Positions 1-9,123 are shown, numbered from the stretch's first letter. The stretch: DNA of 64,000 bases from Marinibacterium profundimaris (GCF_002210095.1 NZ_AQQR01000011.1:1-64000), one strand, 5' to 3'. The notes: a model not told the origin generated them from the sequence alone. Numbers and translations: made by a program.

Positions 1-1
1 A

Positions 2-541
2 ATCATAGCTTATGTCAGTGTCCGAAATTTGGGGGGTAGCTCATACTATGGGACGCTTCAGCAATACAGGTTGAGATATGTTCTCGCGAAGCTGACACAG
101 TATGTCGAACTCGCGGCGTACGGAGAGACAGAAGGCACCCGTTGGCTGCAGTCCTACACCAGCGGTGGCTTCGAAATCGAGCACATCTTTCCCCAGAAAC
201 CTGATGCTAAGGCAGCGGAGGAGTTTGGTCCGATCGAGGACCCACTGGTCTCACAGCGTCTAGGGAACTTGGTGCTCGTCGAGAAATCGATCAACTCGTC
301 GCTTGGCAATCGCGCCTACAGCGAGAAGCGGCCGATCTATCTTCAGTCGAAGCTGCTCCTGACGCGCGCGCGCTCGGAGCGGCCGCAGGTCGGCGCAAAT
401 ACCCGCATTGACCGCGCCGTGGCATCAATTGAGTCCTTCCCGACTTGGACGGAGCGCGACGTCCTGCAGCGGCAGCGATGGCTGGCGGATCTGGCGCGCT
501 CGGTCTGGCGGATACCAGCGAGTTCGGCCGCACCCTCATGA
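2..541 (+). CDS. DUF262/DUF1524 (HNH) restriction-type protein, 3' end only
   Basis: The reading frame is open from the window edge, so the N-terminal part lies outside. The visible ~180 residues match the DUF1524 domain: 'FEIEHIFPQ' is the His-containing HNH core, followed by 'LGNLVLVEKSINSSLGNR', the usual Asn-rich second half. Families with DUF262 (ParB-like NTPase) plus DUF1524 include GmrSD-type modification-dependent restriction systems, so a defence role is likely. That role is inference, because the DUF262 part is not visible. The gene ends just before a ~840-bp gene-poor stretch holding one copy of a long repeat also found next to the island at 19.2 kb, so it probably belongs to accessory DNA. 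Confidence 0.75.
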   Translation: MIAYVSVRNLGGSSYYGTLQQYRLRYVLAKLTQYVELAAYGETEGTRWLQSYTSGGFEIEHIFPQKPDAKAAEEFGPIEDPLVSQRLGNLVLVEKSINSSLGNRAYSEKRPIYLQSKLLLTRARSERPQVGANTRIDRAVASIESFPTWTERDVLQRQRWLADLARSVWRIPASSAAPS

Positions 542-1384
542 AGCTGCTTTTCACCCGCAACGAAAGTCCGTTTCGTCCCACAACCCGGTCATTACGGCAG
601 GCAGCACCGAACGGCCGCAGTGGCGGACGTTCGATCTCTGTTCCATTTCGACAAGTACCACTGGCATCGAAGTGCTCAGGTTGCCTGCCCGAAAAACGTA
701 ATAATTTCCGAAGCCTACAAGCTATTCACCAAAACGGCGCAGTCATGAGGTCCGGAGAATATCGGCCCTGAGAGACCCCTCCCGGGCCTTTTGGCGGCTG
801 GCCCAGTGCTCAGCCCCTCCCGCATAACCCTCGAAAACAACGGAAAAATCCGACCGCGGCCAGATCGGAAGAACGCTTTCGCGAGGGCAAGTGGCGGAGG
901 GGATGGGCCTGGCGTCCAACCTTCTCTGCCTCCTAACCTGTTGATTTTATACACTCAGATGCGAGGCAAGCAGATTTCTGCCGGGGCAATACCCGCTCCG
1001 CATCGTGCGGCGCACATCACTATCGTGCACCGAGCCGATTTAGGAGAAGCCGCCGCCCGCCGCGATCACTGCGAAGGGCTTTCCCTCCTGCCCCGGGAAC
1101 GGCGCACGAACGCCGATGCGCAGGGGTCCGCGCAACGGATGGTTCACATCTCAAGGCCAACGACGAATGGGCAGCCGCACGGCAATACTTGCGCCTTGAA
1201 ACGCGCGCTTGGGCACCGACCATCCAACGATCAGGCTGCCCGCCGTGGCGTCCTGATCGACCACGACGGCTCCGAGCGGTAGGCGCTTCATGGGGACAGC
1301 ATTCCAAGAGGTCCTTTGGTCGTTACTTGATATGTTTTCCTCGTCAGCTAACATTTGGCTTCAAGAGCGCGACCGGGGATTCGT
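542..1384. other. Gene-poor accessory stretch
   Basis: I see no convincing gene here. The first part holds copy 1 of the 272-bp direct repeat (628-900). Between about 1,020 and 1,354 two short minus-strand frames have protein-like composition. One starts near 1,290 with 'MKRLPLGAVVVDQDATAG'; the other lies around 1,030-1,140 and ends in 'GKPFAVIAAGGGFS', which faintly recalls the end of PQQ-type dehydrogenases. They are not joined and may be decayed gene fragments. The segment next to 1,385 should hold the promoter of the AraC-type regulator, but I see no clear boxes. Confidence 0.4.
628..900 (+). repeat. Long direct repeat, copy 1 (partner 18,910-19,181)
   Basis: This 273-bp segment aligns end to end with 18,910-19,181 (272 bp). 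It begins with the shared 20-mer ACGTTCGATCTCTGTTCCAT, includes the shared block GAGAATATCGGCCCTGAGAG, and ends in CAAGTGGCGGAG. Copy 2 runs directly into the 14-bp tRNA-Ser attachment core at 19,175. Copy 1 keeps only the first 8 bases of that core (TGGCGGAG, 892-899) and then diverges. The copies differ by scattered substitutions and small indels, so the duplication is old. Confidence 0.85.
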
Positions 1385-2347
1385 ATGGGGCTGAGCGCAA
1401 GAGATCACTCCGGCAGGAGCCAGCGGATCGATTGGAGTCCGCCGAATATCTTCAGTTCGGTCGAACGGTTTGATTTCACGAACCGGATCGAGCATCTTGA
1501 GGTCTGCTCGGTTCCACCCGGACCGCGCGGCCTCGCCGTGTTCGAGTTTGTCTCGTCCGGTCACGTGTCGTTCACGACCGAGGAAAATCGAACGGCGCTA
1601 GTTCTGCCGACCTCCGGAAGGCTTGAGGTCGAGGTGGAGGGACAGCGGGAAACGACACTTTCCGGGGGATTGGCAGCCTTCGGTCCGATAAGGCGCAAAA
1701 CGACCACTGTCGCGCCAAGTCACGGCACTTTCTACCGGTCGCTGTCGATCGTTTCGCCGCGCAAGAATGACGCGAACACCAAAGGTGCGCAGACCCAGGT
1801 GCTTTCCCCAGGGATGTGCGTGCACTCGGAAGATGCAAGCGAATCCGGTTCACTTGTAGATTTCCTCGAGTACATCCTGTCCGACCTCAAGTCCCCGCGT
1901 CCCGTCTTGACCGCGCCGCCTGCATACGCAGCGGCCGAAGCGCTTCTTGCGGAGTATGTAGCGCGTGCATTAGCGACCGGAGCGCCGAGCGCGGAGCCAT
2001 TCACGCAGCACTCGAACAAGACCTTCAACCGCGCGCGCGAATACATGGCTGCGCACTACCAAGAGCCGATCACGGTTGTAGAGGTTGCGAGAGCCGCGGG
2101 CACAAGTGTCAGAGCACTTCAGTCGACTTTCAAGGCGCAGACCGGCAAATCTCCCCGGCAGATCCTGACCGAAATTCGACTCGACCATGCACGTGCCTTT
2201 CTGGAAAGCGGGTTGCCCGGAACAACAGTCACGCATGCGGCGCTCGAAGTCGGCTTTTGCCACCTTGGCCGCTTCTCGATCGCTTATCAGCATGCATTCG
2301 GCGAACTGCCGTCAACGACGCTCAAGCGCGCGCGGAAACTGCCGTGA
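1385..2347 (+). CDS. AraC-family transcriptional regulator
   Basis: This is a 320-residue AraC/XylS-type activator. The N-terminal ~170 residues look like the cupin-like ligand domain of the 'AraC-binding-like' type. The C-terminal ~100 residues, from 'FNRAREYMAAHYQEPITVVEVARAAG', carry the two helix-turn-helix motifs; the second is around 'TVTHAALEVGFCHLGRFSIAYQHAFG' and matches the family signature. I chose the ATG at 1,385; an in-frame TTG at 1,355 would add ten unconserved residues. No partner gene is adjacent, and 330 bp separate it from the next gene. The ligand and targets cannot be told from the sequence. Confidence 0.85.
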   Translation: MGLSARDHSGRSQRIDWSPPNIFSSVERFDFTNRIEHLEVCSVPPGPRGLAVFEFVSSGHVSFTTEENRTALVLPTSGRLEVEVEGQRETTLSGGLAAFGPIRRKTTTVAPSHGTFYRSLSIVSPRKNDANTKGAQTQVLSPGMCVHSEDASESGSLVDFLEYILSDLKSPRPVLTAPPAYAAAEALLAEYVARALATGAPSAEPFTQHSNKTFNRAREYMAAHYQEPITVVEVARAAGTSVRALQSTFKAQTGKSPRQILTEIRLDHARAFLESGLPGTTVTHAALEVGFCHLGRFSIAYQHAFGELPSTTLKRARKLP

Positions 2348-2679
2348 TCTGAATACTCGGACCGACGCGATCTGGCGCCGGGAAACGAGAGATTTCCTAA
2401 CAGTATAGGGCGAAGGCAATTCGGCAGGTTTCCGTGCCCTGGACTGTTGAGGGCAAAACAAGGGGCCAAAGCGGGAAGATTTAAAATTGCTCCCTTCTTC
2501 AATATTGCCGCTCATTCTTTCGCGATCGAAGTTGCATGCTCTTCTCGTGTTTGGCAGGTCTCTTGAAGTTCTGCGCAATTCGGACAAAAGCGCGCGCATA
2601 TCGGATAGCTGAGCGGAAACCCGGTCGGTAACCTGGACACGGGGCGCTTGGAGAACCATCGCTCAATCGTGAAATCCTC
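2348..2679. other. Intergenic, no gene seen
   Basis: About 330 bp with no reading frame of convincing composition on either strand. It probably holds the terminator of the AraC-type gene and the promoter of the SH3 protein at 2,680. I could not identify either with confidence. Confidence 0.4.
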
Positions 2680-3684
2680 GTGCCGATTGGGGGGGTAACG
2701 TCAATTACGTCTTTGATTCGTTTTCCGGTCCTGCAAGCGCTCCATCGACCTTTCATCTCGATCTCCGCGCTGTTCGCGACGCTCGCGTTGATCCTTTCGG
2801 CAGCTGAGACAGCGGCGCAGAACATCCGCACGGAACGCGTTTCCTTCGCATCGGGAACGTCCGGCGCTGTCATCCGCGGAGAAATCCTCGGCGACGAGAT
2901 CATCGACTATGTCGTGGGCGCGAGGGGCGGGCAGCGCATGATTGTCGATCTCGCGGTCGACAATCCCAGCGCCTATTTCAACGTGCTGCCCGCCGGCAAC
3001 CCGGCTGTCATCCATATCGGGAATGTTGCCGGCAACCACTTCGACGACATCCTGCCCTCGAGCGGAGACTGGGTGATCCGCGTCTACATGATGCGGTCTG
3101 CCGCACGGCGCGATGAGCGAAGCGACTTCTCGCTGTCAATACATATCAACGGTGCGGGCCAGTCGGTCCATTCGGCGGATTTCGCCGACGGGGATGCCGG
3201 CGGGCCGGATTTCTGGCAGGTCACCGGTGTCTCGGGTGGCGATCGTCTCAATGTCCGAAGCGGGCCTTCGGCACAGTATTCGATCATCGGACGCGTCGCG
3301 AATGGGCAGATCTTCCGGAACTTCGGCTGCCGCGGCAGGGGTAACGACCGCTGGTGCGAGGTCGAGCATGCCGCGGGTGGCATGCGCGGATGGGTCGCCG
3401 GTCGCTATCTGAGGGAATCGGGGGCGCCGGGTGCCTCGACCGCGCCGGCGCCGAACGGCAACGCATCGTCGGCGAGCGGAACGGATGTGGCTGCCGAAGC
3501 TTGTCGCCGCGCTCTTGCAGCGCAGGCAAACCGTCCGACGTCGGACATCGCGATCGCCGAAGTCCTCGAGGCGGAGGCTGGCATCGGCGTCACGATGACC
3601 ATGGCGGGCGCAGACCGGCCCTGGTCCTGCATGTCGGACGCAGCGGGCAATGTGCAGGGCCTGATGTACATGGGCGAAGGCTGA
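2680..3684 (+). CDS. Exported SH3b protein with PPC/PliG-like and ACR-PWSC domains
   Basis: A 334-residue protein with a long N-terminal signal region ending near 'AETAAQ' (residue 47). Three modules follow. Residues ~50-156 are a beta-rich domain ('DEIIDYVVGARGGQRM', 'SAYFNVLP', 'DWVIRVYMMRSAARR') recalling the PPC-like fold of g-type lysozyme inhibitors (PliG); that match is from memory. Residues ~179-245 are a bacterial SH3 domain ('LNVRSGPS', 'WCEVE', 'GWVAGRYL') expected to bind peptidoglycan or protein. Residues ~269-334 are a module ('EACRRALA', 'EAGIGV', 'AGADRPWSC') that recurs in the lipoprotein at 11,131-11,454. The start is a GTG; a TTG at 2,713 is an alternative. It is probably periplasmic and heads a cluster of envelope genes. 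Confidence 0.75.
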   Translation: MPIGGVTSITSLIRFPVLQALHRPFISISALFATLALILSAAETAAQNIRTERVSFASGTSGAVIRGEILGDEIIDYVVGARGGQRMIVDLAVDNPSAYFNVLPAGNPAVIHIGNVAGNHFDDILPSSGDWVIRVYMMRSAARRDERSDFSLSIHINGAGQSVHSADFADGDAGGPDFWQVTGVSGGDRLNVRSGPSAQYSIIGRVANGQIFRNFGCRGRGNDRWCEVEHAAGGMRGWVAGRYLRESGAPGASTAPAPNGNASSASGTDVAAEACRRALAAQANRPTSDIAIAEVLEAEAGIGVTMTMAGADRPWSCMSDAAGNVQGLMYMGEG

Positions 3685-3877
3685 CGGGACAGACGAGGTC
3701 GTATTTGCCCGCTGCGGCGAAATACGGTGCTGCCCGGTCCGGGGTGGAGTCGCATCGGGTCATGGAGCATCTGCCTCGGGAAGCAGATCGTCGCCTCCGA
3801 TATGCAACGGACGGGCGGCTTCATCGCCGGGTTCGTTGCGGGTGCGCCGAGAAACTTGAAATGGAGAACAACCAGAT

Positions 3878-4231
3878 ATGAAACACATAGTGGCCTTAGC
3901 TGCCATCGCGCTAACCTGCACCGCCTGTGTCGAAACCAACGGGACCAGCAGCCTGCAAACCGGTTCCGGCAATGACACCGCGGCGGGATCGGTTCGAGGA
4001 AGCGTGAGCGCGCGTTCGGGCGGTGGCTACACCTTTGTGCTGAATCGGGACAGGGCCGTCTGCACCGCCGTTTTCGAAGATGCCGCCGCCGCGGGAGCGA
4101 CCGAGCTCTCGGATCTGGATTGCAGCGGCGGAAACGAGGGCACGGCGACCATCGTCTACGGTTCCGATTCGAGACCCGACCGGGTTGTCTATGCTGTCAA
4201 CGGCCTCGGAGGCGGCACCATTGATTTGTAA
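3878..4231 (+). CDS. Small lipoprotein, unknown function (CVET type)
   Basis: 117 residues. A classic lipoprotein signal, 'MKHIVALAAIALTCTAC', puts the lipidated Cys at residue 17, followed by VET. The mature part is rich in Gly, Ser and Asp, has two further Cys residues and no recognisable domain. The same C-V-E start after the lipobox occurs in the lipoproteins at 7,689 and 11,131, suggesting paralogy of the signal region or a shared sorting signal. Asp is absent at +2, so by the enterobacterial rule it would go to the outer membrane. A weak GGAG lies ~12 nt before the ATG. Function unknown. Confidence 0.7.
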   Translation: MKHIVALAAIALTCTACVETNGTSSLQTGSGNDTAAGSVRGSVSARSGGGYTFVLNRDRAVCTAVFEDAAAAGATELSDLDCSGGNEGTATIVYGSDSRPDRVVYAVNGLGGGTIDL

Positions 4232-4288
4232 GGTCTGGTCTCGGAGCGGCGCCATTGCGCAGCCATTGAGTCCAAAAGGAGCGCCATC

Positions 4289-5572
4289 ATGAAGGGTCCT
4301 TTCGACCATAGATGCTGCGGGCTACACGCCGCAGCAATCGCCTGCCTGCTTGCTGCCACGCCGGCGGCGTCGCAAGAGCAGACCGAGGAGGACAAGCGGA
4401 AGCTTGAGGCATTTCTCGAGTTCCAGTCCAACCTGCCGAGTTTCCTGCCCACGGTGAACCTGATCGACGCCGAAGCGCTGCCGATCACCTTCCCGTTTCG
4501 TATGGTAGGAGAGCAGATCGTCGTCGATGTCGATTTCGGTGACGGCGTCGCGCGGCCCTTCATGCTGGATACCGGGGCACCGACCTTCGTGACGGAAGAG
4601 ATCGGCGATGCGCATGGCGGCGAGGTGGTCACCGAGATGGTGACGATTGCCGGGGGCGGTGTCATCGAATGGTCGCCCATGGTGAAGTTTCCTTCCGTCA
4701 CCATAGCTGGCGCACTCGAAATCACCGACGTCACGGGTGGGGTCAACTGGGCAACCGAGGGGCCGTTCTACTGCATCACGCGCAATGGACTTATCGGCTC
4801 GCAGGCCATGCGAAACGCAGTCTGGCAGATCCACTACGGAAACGACGAGATCACCGTGGCCGCGACCGTCGACCAGATCGACCACATCGCCGATGCCATC
4901 GCCCTTCCGTTCACCGTCAAGGAGGACGGGCTCTCGCCAACGCCATGGGTTGAATTGGGCCTGGGCGACGGCAAGCTTGTGTTCATCGTGGACACCGGCG
5001 GCGGCGTTCCCTTGACGATCAACACCGATGCCCTGGAAAAAGTCGGGCTCGAGTTGTCCGAGGATGCGCCTGTGGCCGCCGGCATCTCAAGCGGCGCGGG
5101 GGGCGATTTCGACACGGCGCTGGCCGGGCTCACGGTTCCGATGATGTTCGGCGACACCGAGCTTCTGACGACTGCTGTGGTGGGCGACGGCCTCGCGCCG
5201 ACCACCGATGGCAACATGGGCGCGTCGTTCCTGAAGAATTTTGTCGTGACGTTGGATTGGTCGACCCAGACGATGTATCTCGATCCGCTTTTCGAGGGCG
5301 ACCGCGTGCCGCTTCCGGGCGCGGCTTCGGTCGGGGTCGGGTTCCGTGGCGATGACCTCGCCGTGACGTCGATCGCGAAAGGCGGGCCGGCGGACGAGGC
5401 GGGCCTGACGTTGGGCGAGGTCGTGACCGCGATCGACGGAACCGACGTGACCGACATCTCTGCCGACGCGTTCTGCGAATTGAGGAAAGCGCCGTTTGAG
5501 ACGGTCACGACCGCGTCCGGCCAAAGCTACGATGCCGGCATGCTCGAAGGGTTCTTCGACAACCCGGAGTGA
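4289..5572 (+). CDS. Exported two-lobed retropepsin-like aspartic protease with C-terminal PDZ
   Basis: 427 residues with a signal peptide ending near 'AASQ' (~29). Two homologous lobes each carry an Asp-Thr-Gly active-site triplet: D94-T95-G96 ('MLDTGAPTF') and D235-T236-G237 ('FIVDTGGGV'). Each lobe ends in a matching segment ('GLIGSQAMRNAVWQI' and 'NMGASFLKNFVVTL'), the flap/psi-loop region. Bacterial proteins of the Asp_protease_2 type usually carry a single lobe and dimerise; here both are in one chain, like a pepsin. Residues ~345-410 form a PDZ domain ('SIAKGGPADEAGLTLGEVV') for peptide or substrate docking. A strong Shine-Dalgarno (AAAGGAG, 4,275-4,281) supports the start. Likely periplasmic; substrate unknown. 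Confidence 0.8.
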   Translation: MKGPFDHRCCGLHAAAIACLLAATPAASQEQTEEDKRKLEAFLEFQSNLPSFLPTVNLIDAEALPITFPFRMVGEQIVVDVDFGDGVARPFMLDTGAPTFVTEEIGDAHGGEVVTEMVTIAGGGVIEWSPMVKFPSVTIAGALEITDVTGGVNWATEGPFYCITRNGLIGSQAMRNAVWQIHYGNDEITVAATVDQIDHIADAIALPFTVKEDGLSPTPWVELGLGDGKLVFIVDTGGGVPLTINTDALEKVGLELSEDAPVAAGISSGAGGDFDTALAGLTVPMMFGDTELLTTAVVGDGLAPTTDGNMGASFLKNFVVTLDWSTQTMYLDPLFEGDRVPLPGAASVGVGFRGDDLAVTSIAKGGPADEAGLTLGEVVTAIDGTDVTDISADAFCELRKAPFETVTTASGQSYDAGMLEGFFDNPE

Positions 5573-5636
5573 ACGACACGCATGTCCGGGGCCTGCGTTC
5601 CGGACATCGCAACACTTGTCGCAAGGGACACGGACA

Positions 5637-7619
5637 ATGACGCCCGACCAGATCATCGCCGCGATCGGCCTCCTGATGGCCGAACCCGATCCTGCCTTCG
5701 ACACCTTGCGCGAGGGTGGCTTCGATCCGCGCTATCCGGTCACCGTCGAGGCCTGCCCCGAGACGACCTCGCCACTCGACATCGAGGGCCAGACGATCAT
5801 CTGCGGAACGGTCAGCGTGCCGGAGAATTACGACGAGCCCGACGGTCGGCGCATTCCGCTGGAGTTCGCGCTCGGGCGGGCGCATTCGACCAACCCCTTC
5901 AACGATGCCATCATCTATCTTCACGGGGGACCGGCCGGAGGTGCCTTGTCCGCGATCGGTGCCTCGACAGAAGTCACTCTCGGCGATCACCGTCCGCATC
6001 GCGACGTGGTGACCTTCGACCAGCGCGCCTCGATGCTCTCGTCGACCACGGTTCGCTGCAACGAGACGATGGCGGAGAACATCGCCGGCCTGGTCCGCAC
6101 CGTGAAGAATGCGCCGACGCCCGAAGGTGAGGAGCCGTTCGATATCGGTGCGCTCTTCAAGCCCTGCATCGACGAGCTCTATGCCAGTGGCGCCGACCTG
6201 CCCGCCTACAACACCGAAAACAACGCCCGCGACGTCCGCGCGCTGATGTCCGCGCTCGGTTATCCGGAATACAACATCTTTGGGATATCCTACGGCACCC
6301 GCCTCGCGCTGGAGGTGCTGCGCACTGCGCCCGAAGGCGTGCGCTCTGTCATCATAGACGGCGTCGCTCCACCGACCGTCCAACTCTACGACGATCTGTT
6401 CGGTCCACATGCCGATTCCATCGAGACTCTTTTCGATCAATGCGCCGCACAGCCGGCCTGTGCCGAGGCCTATCCCGATCTCCGCCAGAAGTTCATCGAT
6501 CTGGGCACGGTCCTGACCGAAACGCCGATCCCTGCGGCGCGCGGCATGCCGGCCATCGATGCCGATCTGTTCTACAACATCATCAATCTGCGCACCAAGC
6601 TCAGCGAGCACTGGGTCCGGGACCTGACCAGGTATCTGCCGCGTATCATCCATGAACTGGCCGCGGGCGACCCCACCACCTTCGACTGGTACATGTCGAC
6701 CTACGGTGGGAACGACGCCGCCGCGAATAGCGCCGCGGCGCTGCTTGGCCCGGCCGACGCCGGTCTCAGCGGGGACGAACGTGCGCTGGCCCTGTCGGTT
6801 CTCGAAGCCGCGCAGAGCATGTCGGACCAGGCCGAAGGCGTCGCGGCTGTGATGGCCCAGCTCAAGCACGATCTCGTCGCGGGGACGACGGCGGTTTCGG
6901 TGGCCGAAGCATTCGACCAGCGCGCGTCAGAGGCGCTGCGGGAGCTCTCCCACGACGAGATTGTTGCCGCCGTTCAGGACTATGCCCGAATGCAAGCGGG
7001 CGAACCGACCCGCGCCGCGATCGGCTATTGGGTTCTCGCGCATTTCCATGGACCGGACCAGACAGAGCTCATGAGCCTGATCAATGCGATGAGCGAGGGC
7101 GACATCGCACGGACCTTCGACATCGCGCGTGTGGAACTGGATCAGTACCAGGGTACCATCGAAAACGTGATCGGGCTTCGCATCTATGCATGCCAAGAGG
7201 ACTTCCCCTTCAATTCCCGAGAGAATGGAGCGAGGATTGCGTCGGAGTTTCCCTATGATGTGATCGTGGGAGAGGAGGGCCGGACGGCTCTGGAAGGCAT
7301 CTACACCATATGCGATCTCTTCGAGCAGGCCCCCCGGGACGGGTTCCAGACGCCAGTCGTCTCGGATGTCCCTGTTCTCGTCGCCGGCGGAACGAACGAC
7401 ACCCAGACCTCGTGGAAATGGTCCCATCTCGCTGCGGAAACGCTCAGCAACTCCCGGGTCGTGATCTATCCCAACTCGGGGCATGGCGCGTCGCTCTACT
7501 CGAAGTGCGGACGCGACATAAACGCAAAGTTCATTCTCGACCCGGGTACGGAGCTGGACCTTTCCTGTGTCGAACCCCTGACTCCGCAGTTCGTGCTGCC
7601 TGACGCAACACTTCCCTAG
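5637..7619 (+). CDS. Alpha/beta hydrolase, tripeptidyl-aminopeptidase (TAP) type
   Basis: A 660-residue hydrolase. The alpha/beta-hydrolase core starts with the oxyanion strand 'IIYLHGGPAGG'. The nucleophile elbow is 'GISYGT' (G-x-S-x-G), and the C-terminal TAP-like part ends with the catalytic His in 'NSGHGASLYSKC'; the acid is probably the Asp of 'GGTNDTQT'. TAP/SlpD-type proteins cleave short peptides or esters and are often exported, but I see no clear signal peptide from the ATG at 5,637. An upstream in-frame start at 5,496 would run back through the end of the protease gene and has no protein-like composition. It follows the aspartic protease by 64 bp, so the two are probably co-transcribed and may act in one proteolytic chain. 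Confidence 0.75.
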   Translation: MTPDQIIAAIGLLMAEPDPAFDTLREGGFDPRYPVTVEACPETTSPLDIEGQTIICGTVSVPENYDEPDGRRIPLEFALGRAHSTNPFNDAIIYLHGGPAGGALSAIGASTEVTLGDHRPHRDVVTFDQRASMLSSTTVRCNETMAENIAGLVRTVKNAPTPEGEEPFDIGALFKPCIDELYASGADLPAYNTENNARDVRALMSALGYPEYNIFGISYGTRLALEVLRTAPEGVRSVIIDGVAPPTVQLYDDLFGPHADSIETLFDQCAAQPACAEAYPDLRQKFIDLGTVLTETPIPAARGMPAIDADLFYNIINLRTKLSEHWVRDLTRYLPRIIHELAAGDPTTFDWYMSTYGGNDAAANSAAALLGPADAGLSGDERALALSVLEAAQSMSDQAEGVAAVMAQLKHDLVAGTTAVSVAEAFDQRASEALRELSHDEIVAAVQDYARMQAGEPTRAAIGYWVLAHFHGPDQTELMSLINAMSEGDIARTFDIARVELDQYQGTIENVIGLRIYACQEDFPFNSRENGARIASEFPYDVIVGEEGRTALEGIYTICDLFEQAPRDGFQTPVVSDVPVLVAGGTNDTQTSWKWSHLAAETLSNSRVVIYPNSGHGASLYSKCGRDINAKFILDPGTELDLSCVEPLTPQFVLPDATLP

Positions 7620-7688
7620 GCGCGGTGGTCGGAAGCAAGCGGTGCTCAATTACAAGTGTTCAAACCAAGAAACGGAGAAATGCGGAAC

Positions 7689-7997
7689 ATGAAAATCACC
7701 ATGAGAAGTTGCGCCGGCCTTGCCGGCATCGCTCTCCTTGCAGGATGTGTCGAAACCAGCGAGCCGGCACCTGCGCAAGTGCAGCCGGCGATTGGCAGTT
7801 CGTCGGACCTTTCGTCATTCCAGGGCGCACGTGCAGGACAAGCCGAGAATGGTCTTCAGAATTTGGGCTACCAGCTTGCTCGTACCGAAGGACTGACGGC
7901 GTATTGGTCCAATCGGGACACGGGCGCCTGCGCCCGCATCGTCACTGCCGACGGTCGCTACGAGTCCGTGACCATGGTCCCTTCGGGAAACTGCTGA
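7689..7997 (+). CDS. Small lipoprotein, unknown function (CVET type)
   Basis: 102 residues with lipobox 'LLAGC' followed by VET, as in the lipoprotein at 3,878. The mature part carries 'LGYQLARTEGLTAYWSNRDT' followed by 'GACARIVTADGRYESV' and ends in '...SGNC'. This compact module with two Cys residues resembles unnamed modules I have seen in other Rhodobacteraceae exported proteins. The ATG at 7,689 has a GGAG 11 nt upstream; ATG 7,680 is too close to it. It sits between the TAP-like hydrolase and the L,D-transpeptidase on the same strand. Function unknown; an envelope location is well supported. Confidence 0.7.
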   Translation: MKITMRSCAGLAGIALLAGCVETSEPAPAQVQPAIGSSSDLSSFQGARAGQAENGLQNLGYQLARTEGLTAYWSNRDTGACARIVTADGRYESVTMVPSGNC

Positions 7998-8106
7998 CAA
8001 TGGTGCGAGCGGGACGCCCTTCCAAAGCCGCATCGCTCGCAGTCGCGCCGGGTGTGAAACGGCTTGACGGCACTGATGTGCCGGTTGCGTCGCGTGGGTC
8101 GGGTGA

Positions 8107-9123
8107 ATGCTGACCCGCCGCCGCCTCCTCGCCGGCAGTGCCGCTACGCTCGCCGCAACCCGCCTCGGAACGGCGGAAGAAGCCCGGATCGACATTGCGA
8201 ACATGCTTCCGGGCGACTTCACTTGGCACCCGGAGCGATCGCCGCACGGGGCGGTAGCCGTGATCGCATCGATCCCGGAACAGCGGGTGCACGTCTATCG
8301 CAATGGTGTCCGGATCGCCGTATCGACCTGTTCGACTGGAAAGAGCGGGCACGAGACCCCAACCGGCGTCTTCACCATCCTGCAGAAGGATGCCGACCAT
8401 CGGTCCTCGACCTATGGCGGGGCGCCGATGCCCAACATGAACAGATTGACATGGGACGGTATCGCGCTCCATGCCGGAAACCTGCCGGGGTACCCTGCAT
8501 CGCATGGGTGCGTACGACTGCCGCTGGAATTCTCCCGGTTGCTCTTCACGGTCACGCATATCGGCTCGCCGGTGATCATTTCCGGCGCCAACAACGACCC
8601 GTGGGACCTCGTGCATCCCGGACTGGTTCTGCAGGCTTTCGCCGAACAGGAACTCGAGACGGCCGTTGAGAGCCTCGAGGCACGCTCCCATCCCTCGGAC
8701 TGGACCAATGAGCAGCCGTACCCGATCACCACTGTGCTGGCGACCGCAGCAGACCGGCGTCTGATCGTGATGGAGGACGGGCGCGAGGTCATGCAAGACG
8801 AGATCGAGATCCCCGATAGGCGCCCATTGGGTGAACATGTGCTAGTGTTAAAGGAACGGCGGGACGGCGGTTTGGGCTGGATGGGAGTCACGCATCATCC
8901 CGATCCTACGCACCCGCTTTGGCCTGAGGAGCAGGTTCTCGACCGGCTGCGTCTGTCTTCCCGGGCGAATGCCCATATTGCCGAACGCTTGCACCCAGGG
9001 ATGACTTTCTTTGTATCCGATCTCGCCGCGACACCGGACCGACGGTCCGGTGAAGATTTCGTGATCCTGACGGGCGAGCAACTCACCTCGCCCCGTCCAC
9101 CACGGCTTCCGGTACGTCCATGA
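8107..9123 (+). CDS. L,D-transpeptidase (YkuD family)
   Basis: 338 residues. The N-terminus 'MLTRRRLLAGSAATLAA' is a Tat-like or long Sec signal. Residues ~48-155 are a YkuD domain with the catalytic signature H122...S132-H133-G134-C135-V-R ('HAGNLPGYPASHGCVRL'). The enzyme should make or exchange 3-3 peptidoglycan cross-links, or anchor proteins to meso-DAP, in the periplasm. The ~170-residue tail has no motif I recognise and may be a regulatory or binding part. Its stop overlaps the ATG of the next SH3 protein by 4 bp (ATGA), so the two are translationally coupled. Confidence 0.88.
   Translation: MLTRRRLLAGSAATLAATRLGTAEEARIDIANMLPGDFTWHPERSPHGAVAVIASIPEQRVHVYRNGVRIAVSTCSTGKSGHETPTGVFTILQKDADHRSSTYGGAPMPNMNRLTWDGIALHAGNLPGYPASHGCVRLPLEFSRLLFTVTHIGSPVIISGANNDPWDLVHPGLVLQAFAEQELETAVESLEARSHPSDWTNEQPYPITTVLATAADRRLIVMEDGREVMQDEIEIPDRRPLGEHVLVLKERRDGGLGWMGVTHHPDPTHPLWPEEQVLDRLRLSSRANAHIAERLHPGMTFFVSDLAATPDRRSGEDFVILTGEQLTSPRPPRLPVRP

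Noticed and set aside
715-954. 79-residue minus frame inside repeat copy 1
   Set aside because: Copy 2 of the repeat does not keep the frame intact, and the composition is not convincing.
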